The notes beneath the pieces were generated by a model. It had not been told where the DNA came from, ran no database searches, and saw only the letters and a list, made by a program, of their open reading frames with translations. Both the position numbers and the translations under genes were made by a program. Below are positions 22,512 through 34,127 of a stretch of 64,000 nt of DNA, in pieces; position 1 is the stretch's first letter; each line of letters opens with the position of its first letter. Source of the DNA: Vigna angularis (Eukaryota; Streptophyta; Magnoliopsida; Fabales; Fabaceae); assembly GCF_016808095.1 (NCBI RefSeq), contig NC_068976.1, positions 29,940,371 through 30,004,370 on the forward strand, in the 5' to 3' direction.

Positions 22512-25386
22512 TGAGCTTTTCACATGCAAGCTATCACAGCAGGCTTAACATAGGGCCTTGTCCTTCCTGCAACAACATGCATAGTAACACTCATAGTGTA
22601 CAAGCTAAAATGCTCCTATAGGTGAAAGGATGTTTGAACAGATGACTTTAATCAAGGATGACTTTAATCAGGGAAGTAACACGAAAAAGGAAAAAAGTCA
22701 AAAGGAGAGGGCTTCATTGGAATCCAGCTAGGCGAGTCATGAGAGGGGCTCACTGACCACGCCCTAAAGAGAACCCTGACTCCCTCACACAAACACCAGG
22801 AGGATTCACTCTCTACTCACTCAACAGAGAGACCTATGGAGAAACCAATTTCCTCCATCAAGCACATCACAGGAATCCACCATTCCCCCAACCTTCATCC
22901 TCATTCACTCATTTTCCTAGCCTCTGCCCACTCCAACCCTTGTCTTACTCGCAAGCCACCATCAACCGCTTGGATTCTCAACTAGGCCTTGACTCCCCTC
23001 ACCCAATCATCAACCATAATCCATATTCACCCATTGCCATAGCCATCTTGACACCCACGACTACTACCAACACCCTTCCACCATCTTCATCTCAATCAAA
23101 TATTCATTCTCATCCTTCTTATTATACTTCTCTCCTATTCCCCCTGCATTCAAATAAAAACAGAGAAGCCCAAATCAACATCCTGTTCGACTTCACCCAC
23201 CAATCACCAAACCCCAAGAGTCACACCCAATACAACACAGTACAAATGAGAAGAAAAGAAGATCGCTGGCAGCGAGTGTGGATGCCGAATGGAGGTGACG
23301 CAATAAAAACGACTGGGTTTCATCTCTGATTCGCGTATCAGAAGAACGAGAAGGGGTTTTGCTGCTCGTGAAGAATTGGGAAGGAGTTGACGGTGATGAC
23401 GGCGACGCGTTGACCGGTGGGTACTTCGGTGATGACCTGTGTTGCCAATGGCGCCTCTAGTCAAGCATAAAAATCAATGTGGCGGTTGGTTCAATAAAGC
23501 CAAGGTTTGCACACGAAAGGGAGAACGGAAAGGTTGAACCACCGCGAAGGGCGGCGACGCTGCTGGTCTGGATGACGACGGTTGCCAAAAGTTCAGAGGA
23601 GCGGTGTTTCCCTCTCGCACATGAAAGGAGTGGGATCACGCCGTGACCGGAGATGACCCTGGCAGCAGAAAATAGCGAAGGTGCGAGCAACAGTGTCGCC
23701 GGTGATGCTTCGCGGTGTCGGAGTTTACGTCACGCGCACACAGGGAAGAACGCCACGATGGGTGGCGGTGCTTTCAGCACAGGCGACGTCGCCGGCAACT
23801 TTCCCGGCTGGCCACGAGGACGCGCGGCAGGCTGTTTTTGTCGAGGGCATATGGCTACCGCAGATGATGAAGAAGGAGCCCCAAGCTTCCTCTGCTTGTG
23901 GATGGGAAAGAAACCCTAGTGTCTGATGTGGGAACGAAAAGAGGCTTTGGGCCTGACCAGCAAATACCCAATGGCACCCCAAATTTCATCCTTACACCCC
24001 TGAGAGACACAAAGTTGGAGAAAAGGGTTTTGGCCCAAACTAAAGAGCCTCAATTTTACTCCGCACATCTAGTTTTTATCTCTACACCCCTATTCTTATT
24101 GGGATGTTCTCTTGCTTTTATTTTATTTTTATGCTTTTATTATTTGTTTGACTATTAGGTTTTATTATATGTAACCCCTTGTATGATAACCCCCACTCCT
24201 ATATCTTGTTTATTTATTTATTTATTGGACTTGTTTATTTGATGCACTCTAAACACAAAAAAAAGAGAGGAGAAAATATATATAAAAAAATAATAACAAA
24301 AATAATGTTTTAAAGGTTAAGCACATGTGTGACTGCTCGCGTCGTCCTTGTGTTAAAAACTTTTTCTTTTTTTTTTAAATAAAAATTATACAAATATATT
24401 TTAAAGGTTAAGCACATGTGTGATTGCTAGCATCGTTCTTGTGCTAAAAATTTTTTCTCTTTCCTTTGTAAAAAAATACAAAAAATATATTTTAAAGGTT
24501 AAGCACGTGTGATCGCTCGCATCGTCCTTGTGCTAAAAACCTTTTCTCTTTCTTTTATAAAAATAATAATACAAAAAAATATATTTTAAAGGTTAAGCAC
24601 GTGTGTGATTGCTAGCATCGTTCTTGTGCTAAAAATTTTTTCTCTTTCCTTTATAAAAAAATACAAAAAATATATTTTAAAGGTTAAGCACGTGTGTGAT
24701 CGCTCGCATCGTCCTTGTGCTAAAAATCTTTTCTCTTTCTTTTATAAAAAATAATAATACCAAAAAATATATTTTAAAGGTTAATCACGTGTGTGATCGC
24801 TCACATCGTCCTTGGGCTAAAAACCTTTTCTCTTTCTTTTATAAAAAATATCCTAAAATACATTTTAAAGGTTAAGCACATGTATGGTCGCTCGCATCGT
24901 CCTTGTGCTATAAACCTTTTCTCTTTCACTTCCCTATTATCCAATATCATTTCAAAACAAATTTTCAAACAATTTCCAAACAAATTTCTCAAACAGATTC
25001 AAAAGAACTACGTAGTCCTGATTTCTCATTCTGAATTAGAATACGTAGGAGCGAGGTCAATCCTTGTCAGGCCCAAAAAACTAAAAAATATATTTTGTTT
25101 ATTTAGAGTTTTATTTTTGGGGATAGTTAAACATTTTGAAAACCACATCACATTCGTGTATTTAATTAAGGGTACTTCCTTTGGGCAGACGTTGTAGGGT
25201 GCTAATACCTTCCCTACACGTAACCGACTCCCGAACCCAGAATCTGGTTTTCGTAGACCATGCCTTATCATTTGATGGTTTTTCTGTAGTTTTCCAGAAT
25301 AAACTATGATGGCAACTCCAAATCTCTTTTTCTAAACCCGTTATGTTTTTGGATCATCGTCCCATCGCGATTCCGGTTGCGATAGA
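22512..25386 (+). repeat. Ogre-type 5' LTR, copy A (2.9 kb)
   Basis: It starts near TGAGCTTTTCAC and ends directly before the primer site TGGCGACTCCA. Similarity to 41877-44163 is high throughout, with few indels. The 3' part contains the Ogre-like stretch GTGCTAATACCTTCCCTACA, then CCGACTCCCGAACCC and GGTTTTCGTAGACCA. It includes a GC-rich section (23250-23920) with several overlapping open frames, and a ~93-bp tandem array. Large LTRs are characteristic of the Tat/Ogre lineage. Confidence 0.8.
24305..24930 (+). repeat. ~93-bp tandem array in LTR copy A (7 units)
   Basis: Units begin TTTTAAAGGTTAAGCAC near 24308, 24399, 24489, 24583, 24676, 24771 and 24864. Each contains ATCGTCCTTGTGCTAAAAAC and a variable A-rich tail. 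The orthologous array in copy B has about six units with a different pattern, so unit number changed after the LTRs separated. Confidence 0.85.
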
Positions 25387-25405
25387 TGGCGACTCCAATG
25401 CGGAC
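25387..25405 (+). other. Ogre primer-binding site
   Basis: TGGCGACTCCAATGCGGAC closely matches the arginine-tRNA-type primer site (TGGCGACTCC...) that is diagnostic of Ogre elements. It lies directly after the LTR end GATAGA. The 3' half has diverged. Confidence 0.75.
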
Positions 25406-26439
25406 GTGAAGAGAGTCAAGCCATTTAATTAGATGCACGAATTCGATGTGGTTTTGCTTTATGTTTTTCTTCCCTTTTTCTTTATCTATGTTTGATATTT
25501 GGCATAATTGCATGTGCGTTGTTTTGATTGTTCCATATTGAACCCTAGGGTAGAAGACATTTTTATATCTGCATGGGAATTTTTCTGGTTGTTTTGTAGG
25601 TGAGGGTTTGGGTAGGCATTGTATTCTACCTTCACACACACATTATGCATATCATGAGTGGAGCCCTATACCCGGGTTCGAGTGTAACTTAGAATTAGAG
25701 GGATTGTGTAGCGGTGCCATTTGGGACATACTTCCTGTTTGGCTATCGTGAGAACCCCAACTAGAGTCTATTCTCTTCATTTGTGTCTTCACACCTAGTT
25801 GATTACTCGACTGTTGTGGAGATGTTGTGAAGGGGGCCATAGCTCTAGTGATCGTTGATCTTTAGGTTCAGGGAACTATCCTTGTGAGATTGCATATACT
25901 TAACCTTGAATCTTAAGTGTCGAACCTTCTCTAGGGCACGAAGGGAGATATGTGCAGTCTTATAACCCTCATTTTCACTTAACAAAACCACGCACCTTGT
26001 ACATATCATCATATCTCTTTATACATTTTTTTCTTTCTTCTTTTTTCCTTCTTTCTTTTTTAGCTCATGATTTTTATGGTCTTGTCACATTTTGTGGATT
26101 CTAGTCAAGAAATTATAAATTTGTGATTAAGTCCTTAAGGTAAAGATTAAAATTAACATGGGATTTTGAGTCGAGGGGTATTCGAGTTCATACATTTTGA
26201 TGAAAAGATACACATCAAGCAAAGGAGGATAATATTGGTGGCTCGAGGGATCTGGTGAGAAAAGATAGCCTTGAAAGATGCATTCAAGAAGGGGTATAAG
26301 AATTTGTTGAGCTTGTCAGAGGGGAAGATTTTGGGCAAATCTTAAATACACCTCTCGAGGGCAAAGCTCTATACAACTAAATCGGGTAGTATACCCATAT
26401 CTTGTAGCAAGTGAGAATCATAAGAGTGCGCCCTATGAA
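25406..26439 (+). other. Ogre leader between primer site and ORF1
   Basis: No coding frame is convincing. The sequence contains AGCCCTATACCCGGGTTCG and a T-rich stretch near 26020-26060. Ogre elements normally carry an untranslated leader here. Confidence 0.5.
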
Positions 26440-27560
26440 ATTGGAAAGTGAATTCATACTTAAGGGTAAAGCAAGAGCCATTTCTAAAGGATACATAGAG
26501 TGGTAGTTGCATCGAAAAGTGGGAAACATTCATGAATGTTCTATGGTGTCATGCTCTTTCCTAATACCAAGGATTTCGTCGACTATGCTGCCATGAATGC
26601 ATTTGTGGGGTATAAAATTCCCTCTGAGAATCCAGTCACCATTGTCCTAGCTGAAGTTTATAGGACTCTTACTCAATGCTAAAGGGCAGGAAGATGTTAT
26701 GTTGCTTACCTGTGTTGTATATATGCTCCATTTCTCGCATGAGTAAGGGCGTTTTGAATGCCACATGTCCCCTGGGTGAGCTACTGTAGTGTAAACTAAT
26801 GATGAAATGGACAAATGAATGAGCACAAGTCTTTGTAGGCTTAGAGGAGGAAAAGTTTAAAAGGCATGTTTTCTTGGCAGCAAAGATCGTGTATCATACA
26901 CCATTGCAGGAGTTATCCTGATGTCTCCCTCATGGGTATCCGGTGTTGTGTATTGATTACATCCGTGTGTCAGGAAAAAAAAACTTTTTGGTATCTTGTG
27001 AGAGGATCGCCAACGCCTGCATCTCTGGCCACATTGCAAATCTTATGAGGAATGATCCTTTGCTGAAATGCTTCATCAAGTTAGGAACGCTTGGGGCAAT
27101 GTTGTTCGCTTCAAGGGAGACCCAAGATCATGGACTTTTAATAAAATATTCCCTTAGCCAATGAATCGCAGAGAGGGTTAAGACAATCAAGTTGCCATTC
27201 AAGTTAATTTCTCCTTACCCAAACTGTGATAATGTTGAGCAGCGGATGAAAGCAGCAGTTGAGAAACTGGAAAAAAAAATGTTAGCATCAAGATAAAAAG
27301 GAGAAATCCATAAATAATGATTTAGATGAAAGAGTATGTCATTGAACAAGGACAGGTTACAAAGAATTGAAAGAGAAGTCTCTCACAGCTAGCTTCCCTT
27401 GTCAATGAAGCCATTGAAGACGTCTCTAAGTTCTTAGCTGATGCTGAGTCTGTAATGTCAATCATCAACCCGCCTAAGGGGATTGAAACATTCCTCAATT
27501 GCTGCAAGAAACTGATCAGAGAAATGAAGAATGTGATGGCTAAAGCCTGAGATGGTTGAC
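26440..27560 (+). pseudogene. Ogre ORF1 remnant
   Basis: Ogre elements carry an extra ORF before gag, of unknown function. Here the best segment (about 26525-26690) reads FYGVMLFPNTKDFVDYAAMN and continues with ENPVTIVLAEVYRTL, matching the ORF1 core as I recall it. Further on are AWGNVVRFKGDPRSW (about 27085-27135) and a C-terminal coiled-coil-like stretch, VEQRMKAAVEKLEKKM (about 27230-27285). Stops and frame changes separate these pieces, so no full protein can be made. The family assignment depends on the primer site and gag on either side as well as the motifs. Confidence 0.6.
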
Positions 27561-27756
27561 CAAGACTTCCTATGTCTCACGTTTGTGGAACTTCTGAATG
27601 ATGAACCACCTTGTTTCATGTTAATTTCCAAATTATACCGGGGCAATATTTTCACAGCTTTATAATTTCGACTAGAGAATTTGAACTACATTATCTTTTC
27701 TTTTTCTTTTCATTTTTATTTTCTTTTTCTTAATTTTTTTCACAAAAAAAGAGAGA

Positions 27757-29152
27757 CTAAAATACAGCTAAACATCCAAGATACCCTAAAGGAATCGAAC
27801 AGTTAACAAATCTTGGAGAACCAAAGAGAAGTTCAAGAAGGGATGAAAGTCGATATCCAACAACTAAAGGGACAAATGAGCCTAATCCTAGAGGCCCTGA
27901 ATGCCTTACAAAGCCCTGAAGATTTGTGCGCACCACGACTACAATAGAGAGTTCCAGAGGCACAAACTTTCCCTCCTTATTGGTCTTTCCTCAAATTACG
28001 CTCCACCTTGAGGGGCAAACTTGGGGCATGTTAACACTCAAAAGGCCGAAGAGAACGCGGTTGAAGGAGGAAACGAGCTTGGGGCAACCACTTTCATGGT
28101 CCTTAGGGAAATTATTAAGCCAAGTATTGTGAGCACGATGAGGACAAAGCCGCCCGAGTTGAAATCTTTTCCCCATGTCATTACATCAATGAATGTTGAG
28201 GTTGTCAGGCACAAATTTGAAGTGCTAGAAAAATGCTGAAAGCCATAGAAGGTGTATGAAGCGCCAAGTTTCAAAATGTTGCAAGGTTTGCTTAGTCTCG
28301 GATCTGATGATAGCTTCAAATAAATTGCCCAAATTTGAGAAATATAGAAGGACCACTTGTCCCAAGAGCCATCTCATGATGTATGGCAAGAAAATGGTGG
28401 TTCATGCATGTGATGAAAAGTTGCTAATTCTTTTCTTCCGAGAGTTTGGCTGGCATGACTCTAATTGGGGTACTCATCTCCAACCTTGGTGCATCCAGTC
28501 TTGGGAGGATCTGGTGGATGCTTTCTTGAGGCATTACAAATATAACATGATTCAAAGAATACGCCCAAAAGTGGAAAAAGATTACTACTCAAGTGGAGTC
28601 TTGTATGAGTGACAGGGAGATGATTGTCATATTCCTAAATACTTTGCAATCACCTTCTGTGAGCCTATGGTGAGTAGTGTTCCCTCAAACTTCGCAAACT
28701 TGGTGATAATTGAAGAAAGGGTTTAGATTAACGTGAGGATTGGAAAGATCGCACAAGGTCATACCATGACAACAAATGCAAACGAATCGGGTCTAAGCCT
28801 AAAAAGAGAAGAGGAGGAGGATTTCAATCATGTCCCACCACTCAAATACCATTGGCCTACCCTCCATCAGAAATGTTTCCAAGACATAATTGGAAACCGG
28901 ATCCAAACTCAACTTCTCACCAAATCGCTGAGCAGAAAAATGCTTGTGAGTTTCACTATTATCCTTATGACTTACGCAACGTTGCTACCAAGTCTCCTAC
29001 AAAAAGGCCTTGTCTCTACTTGTTACGTGAAGCCTGTAAAACCTCCATGCTCCAAGACTTATGATGCAAATACAAAATTTGATTACCATGGAGAGGCTAT
29101 CAGTCATTCCACCAAAAAGTGTAGGGCGTTCAAGCGCAAAGACAAACTTTAA
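27757..29152 (+). pseudogene. Ogre gag remnant
   Basis: An N-terminal coiled coil (VDIQQLKGQMSLILEALNAL, about 27850-27910) leads through frame changes to the gag core. There 28310-28580 reads KLPKFEKYRRTTCPKSHLMM, then DEKLLILFFRE and SWEDLVDAFLRHYKYNM. A downstream piece (about 28660-28725) has SSVPSNFANLVIIEERV. The last segment, to 29152, holds DANTKFDYHGEAISHSTKKCRAFK, the zinc-finger-like tail found in Ogre gag. Stops (such as TGA at 28610) and several frameshifts disable it. No protease follows. Confidence 0.75.
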
Positions 29153-30766
29153 TTGATTGAAGATGGTTGAAGAAAGTCAACCCAACACTAAGGCAGGGCT
29201 TGAGAATGTCTTTACAGATGCCATAAAGAAAAGAAGTGGGCTTTAGGACCACATAAGAAAACATAAGTCATTATACAAGTGAATTTGATGTTGTGAAGTG
29301 TCTTGCTACCGGGGAGGTATGCACATTGATATTGCACAAGCAGTGCTAGAAATCGAGTCCTGAAAGGGTATTGCTGAAAAAAGGAAAACAAAATTGAAAA
29401 AACAAAAATTGAAGGCAATCTTGAGTCACTTTTCTTTCTTGCAAATTGCCAAACTCTTGTTTTTTGAAAATAGCAAAAAGGAATAAAAAAAATGATGATA
29501 AATCAAAAGCAAAAGTTGCAGTGTCAGACTTTTTCGAGGTCAAATGTCTAATCAAAAATAATAATTTGACGTTTTCTCTCGAGACGTTTGTACGCATGTT
29601 GCTTGAAAACTCTCACCCTTCACCTTCCAAGAATAAAGGATTTTCCCCCAACAAACACTAACACTATCCTGAGTAACAAAATAAACCTTTACACTGGGCA
29701 GATTGGCTTGACCAAAATTATGCTCGCTCGTACTAGTTGGGTGATCCCTGATTCCATTGAGACGAATAAAATAAATTTTCAAAAAAAAAAAGAGAATAAG
29801 TCAACTAGATTCAAAAACCCGAAAGGGCGGTCTAAAAAAAACGACCCATGTTGAGGTCATCTAGTCGTAGAATTAATCTTTAGAAAATAAAGCAATCAGA
29901 ATTTGAAATGATGTGTGGCCTTCTTTCTTTATCTAAAAAGAAAAATTATATCCATTGTCACCCCGTTTGAGCCAAAAATAAATTCTTTTCCAAAATTATT
30001 CCCAAGCAAGGGTTATCATCAGTATGAGTCAACTCGGAATGCAGATGAAGAGTACTCAATGATCAAACGAGGGGAATCCTTCAAAATGGTAAACAAAAAA
30101 AAAAGAATCTCAAAGTGGTGATAAACAAGAAGAATGAAAAACGAAGTTTGAGAAAAAGTAAAAGGTTCAAAAAGTCAAATAGTTGATGCAATGCCTAGAT
30201 GATAACCCTTGTTTAAAAAAAACAACAACAAACATTCATTTGGGCCTTTATATCTTTTCTTTCAATACCTTTTAGCCCCTAGCCATGTTACAAGCCTAAT
30301 AAAGTCCACGCAGATTGAATAATGATTGCTCAAATTTTCATAAAGCTTAATTTTGTGATAAGACGAAATGACTTCTAATGTGTCCAAAAAAGGAAAAGAA
30401 AAAAGTTGAAAGTGAAAAAAATTGAAAATAAATGAATAAAAATAGGTAATGTCTTAGGAAAAGGGGATCTCCCTGCCAACTAGCCAGAAGCGTGCACAAG
30501 AAAATCAAACCAATTGGGGTCACCTTGTTAGCCGATCCTTTTCATACTCGTTGCTTCTTTTAAACAAAACCCATACCCCAAAAATTGAGGCAGCTTGGTG
30601 AACCTCACCACGCGTTTTTTCCTTGGAATTCATCAACCCATAATCTCAAGACTCGGGCAGCTTTGCAGATCTTACTTGAATTTTTCACTCGAATTATCAT
30701 GGATTCATCATCATACTCATTACACCAAACTGGGGCAACTTTTTAGGTACCTCGTGTTTCGCTTTG
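29153..30766 (+). other. Ogre region after gag, pol missing
   Basis: A short gag-like scrap (about 29270-29340) is followed by AT-rich non-coding DNA resembling the Ogre 3' untranslated region (for example GGCAGCTTGGTGAACCTCACC at 30590 and ACTCGGGCAGCTTTGC at 30650). The several kilobases expected for protease, reverse transcriptase, RNase H and integrase are absent. Either a large deletion occurred or this is a non-autonomous family. Confidence 0.55.
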
Positions 30767-30771
30767 GCACT

Positions 30772-33167
30772 TGATGAATCATTATTTTCTTCACTTCACT
30801 TAGCTTATTGTGCTAGATTTAATTAGGGAATTGTGCATAATTGTTCAGTATTTTCCCATTTTACTAAATTAAGCTTAATTCGATCAGAAATTCTTATTTT
30901 AGTTAATTTGAATTATCTGATACTAATTATTTACATTATTGAGTGTAGGGAAAATTCTGTAAATATTTTAGGACATTTGGAAGAACATTCACACACTGTA
31001 TTTGGGAAGAAGCTACACTGTAGTGATTTAATCTGTGTGTTGATCTGTGATGAAATATTTTGTTTGAATTTTAAGAAGTAAAATGAAAGGGATCACGTTC
31101 CAAATGCAGCTCACGGTTTCTTAATTTACTTGGAAGATAATTGAAAGTTGGTTTGACACCTTGTCCATATGTACAATTCTTACAACAAGCATTAACCAAA
31201 GCAAATACAAGTGGGAGCCACCACCCATGGAATGTCACGTTGTTTTGGCATTGTCAAGGCTGAAATATCAATCAGTGGAGGGCCCCCTTATTAGTTTTGG
31301 TTGAAGAAATTATGGAAAGAAGGTGAACACTTCACGGCTGCAAACACAAATAATGGGAAATCTCTTTTGTCTTTTGGAAGTGGAGCCTCCACCTAGGATT
31401 GGAAAATTTGGCTTGGGAAAAGATATTGCTGATTTCACTAGCCTTATCTCAAAAAACACACTAAGTCAAGTTACATTTTAATAGCACAAAGGTCACGTGA
31501 ACAATTTGGAAGAGTGGTGATTAATTGGTGAATGGAAAAGCACACGGCCCACACTTGCTGAAAAATTGGTGAGCCAACTTTGGAAGCACATTCCATCTTT
31601 TTAATTGAAGTTGCACGTGACCAAGCTCAAGGTACTGTCACGGCTGGAGCAATGGCAGTAGAGAAGTCAGTAGCAACCACATGCAGCGTGAATGAAGATG
31701 ATAGCTACACGTCCGGCTTCAGCAGCAAAGGAGGAAGGCATACGTTCATTTTGTTCCAGCAAGCTTCAATGCGTCCAGCAGAAAATCAAACGTGAAGTCC
31801 AGCAGCTTGGAGAAAGGCTTCCAACTTCCTACCCAGAACTAGGAGGGATGATGAACATTAGGGGTGTGCTTGAAGATAAGGGAGTTATCACGGCTGGAAT
31901 GTGTACACGGAAGAAGCTCTCATCCAGCAGACATGATGGCATGCAGAAGAGGCACGGTGCTTGATTGGGAAAATGGCAGCCACACATCCACTTGGAGGAG
32001 AAGCCACCGAGAGAAGAGCATCAGCGCTTGCAAGAGAAAGGAAGCTTTCATTTTGAAGAGGGAACAACAGTAGCGTAACCTGCACAATCCAGCCACCAAG
32101 AGGAAGAAAATACAGCCAAGAGTAGCTCGCGGTTCATGATGGAGCAGCTACCACGTTGAAGCTCACGGAACAGGTTGGAGCTCTCGGGAGTTGGAGATGG
32201 GTGATTTATTTCAGCAGAATGTTGAGCAGCAAGGGAAGGAGCCGTGAAGGGGCTGGAACACCCACGGTCCAGCACATTGGCTTCTTTCACCACCAGCAGC
32301 AGCAGCGGGCTTCGTCCTCCCAGCTACCTTCACGCGTCCAGACTTCACGCACGCATCAGCCACAACCAAGAACATCATGGGTCCAGCAGAGAGTGGAACC
32401 CACGGATGGAGGGTGATAGAAGTTGATTTCGTTTTCTGCATTCAATAATTTAGAAAAAGAATTCAGATGGCCCAGTTTCCACCAAAGGAGAGCAGCAACT
32501 GTAAACTCACGGGTTTGGTTTGGGAGGCCAGCAATTCATGTTCAGAATTCAGAATTGGGCTATAAAATGGAGCTCCAGAGGGAGTAGAATGGATGAGATT
32601 TTAGATTAGAGTTTTAGGAGTAGAAGTTAGGTTTCTGGCTTGGTTTTCTCCTCCCCTCTGGGGAGGTTTTAAATTTCTTTTAGTTACCGTTTCCATAATT
32701 GAATGTTGTAATTTCCAGCTTGCATTTTCAAATCAATTTTTGTTGAACTTTCTTCTCATTTACCATTTTCTGCACAATTACTGTTTCTACAAATGCTGAA
32801 TGTTTGACAAATTTCATTTTCATTTAAGTGTTTTATTTTTACCATCTTTTTATTTTATCGTTTATTGTTTTCTGAATCGTTTAATTTTATCGTTTTTCAA
32901 TTTACCGTTTTCATTTTTACCGTCTTTTATCATTCAATTTTTATTGTCTTTAAGATTTATTTTGGCGTTTTAAATTCTGTCTCGTTTTATTTCCAGCTTT
33001 AATTTAATTTTACCACATCAAAACCAAAATCACAACCCCCCACTTCGTATTAAAATCTAAGACTGAACCACAAAATTGGTCCTTGAGAGACGACCTAGGA
33101 GTCACTTCCTAGTTTATACTACATTCTTTATCTGTATCAAATTTGTATGACCGCGACAGTCGTATCA
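30772..33167 (+). mobile_element. Solo LTR (2.4 kb, Athila/Tat-like) nested in the Ogre 3' region
   Basis: It is flanked by the exact 5-bp duplication GCACT (30767-30771 and 33168-33172). It begins TGATGAATC and ends GTCGTATCA, and the flanks join into continuous Ogre-like sequence (CGCTTTGGCACT|CATCTCC). The 3' part has the signature TTGGTCCTTGAGAGACGACC, then GGAGTCACTTCCTAG and GACCGCGACAGTCG, which I recall from gypsy LTR ends in legumes. A TATA box lies at 32561. No internal domain or second LTR is present. Short open frames near 31580-32440 lack any domain. Confidence 0.85.
32559..32570 (+). promoter_or_regulatory. Putative TATA box of the 2.4-kb solo LTR
   Basis: GGGCTATAAAATGGAGCTCC is a strong plant TATA match. 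It lies about 600 bp before the LTR end, which is a normal place for the U3/R boundary. Confidence 0.55.
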
Positions 33168-33172
33168 GCACT

Positions 33173-33759
33173 CATCTCCTTTAAGGAGCGTATGAGGTGA
33201 CATCCCCGCATGGCTATCCCATTCTCTTCCAAACCATTCCAAACAACTCCCATTCTTCACTTGCCAGTAAATTCAAGCATGTGTGCGTTGATGTCTCGGA
33301 AGAAAAAATCAAAATGTAATAATCTCAAAGTTAGATCTCGGATGTATGACAATCCTCACTTTTCGAAGCATTGAACATAATGACCAATTTGATGATTGCA
33401 TGTAAGCCAATTGAATCAAGTGAAGAAAAAAAACACAAAACAAAGCAAACATTTTTCATATGTGCACCAATCCATAAAAAGAAAGTATTTCTGATCGAAA
33501 CCCTCTTCATTCATATGAATGGTTATCGATTGCTTCTTCAAAAACACAAAAAGAATAACAATCAGATTTTCTCTTTCAAGCCATATTGTTTCATGTCGAT
33601 CAAGCTTTTTCTCTCATATAAGGGTCTTGACATCCTGATCCTGCATCAAGATTTTAATACTTTGTAATGAAAGGTTTCAACGCCTTGATGTCTTTTCAAA
33701 AATCAAATTTCTGCCAAAATTACAAAACATTTCACAAAATTACAAGTTTCAAGAATTTC
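33173..33759 (+). other. Ogre 3' untranslated region, part 2
   Basis: The sequence resumes after the solo LTR with CATCTCCTTTAAGGAGCG. It contains AAGGGTCTTGACATCCTGATC and CTTCAACGCC-like (TTTCAACGCCTTGATGTC) strings. A 98-codon open frame across 33371-33667 has no known domain and is Lys/Phe-rich, so I do not call it a gene. Confidence 0.45.
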
Positions 33760-33764
33760 GAAAT

Positions 33765-34020
33765 TTGAAAGCCTAGTTTCCACACTAGCCCTAAAGCCCA
33801 GTTCCCACACTAGCCCTAAAGCCTAGTTTCCACACTGGCCCCCAAGGCCCAGTTTCCACATTGGCCCTCAAAACCCAGTTTCCACACTAGCCCCCAAATC
33901 CCAGTTTCCACACTGGCCCTAAAGCCCAGTTTCCACATTGGCCCCCAAATCCCAGTTTCCACACCGGCCCACAAAGCCCAGCTCGCCTAGCCCCCAAAGC
34001 CTAGTTTCGCCTAGCATCCT
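33765..34020 (+). repeat. ~26-bp tandem array in the Ogre 3' region
   Basis: About ten imperfect units of the form CCCAGTTTCCACACTGGCCC plus CCAAAG run here. Variants include CACACTAGCCCTAAAG and CACATTGGCCCTCAAA. It directly precedes the 50-bp array. Confidence 0.85.
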
Positions 34021-34127
34021 AAGCCTTGTTTTGTCTGGCACCATAAGCTCAAGTTTTTCTTTTTATATTTCGGTCCTCTCTAAGACAATGCTTGAACCCA
34101 ATGATTATGCTCACTACATTCGTCCAT

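Noticed and set aside
22940..23329. 129-codon frame present in both Ogre LTR copies (also 42315-42704)
   Set aside because: It is Pro/Ser/Thr-rich with no domain, lies in LTR sequence, and its duplication is explained by the LTR pair.
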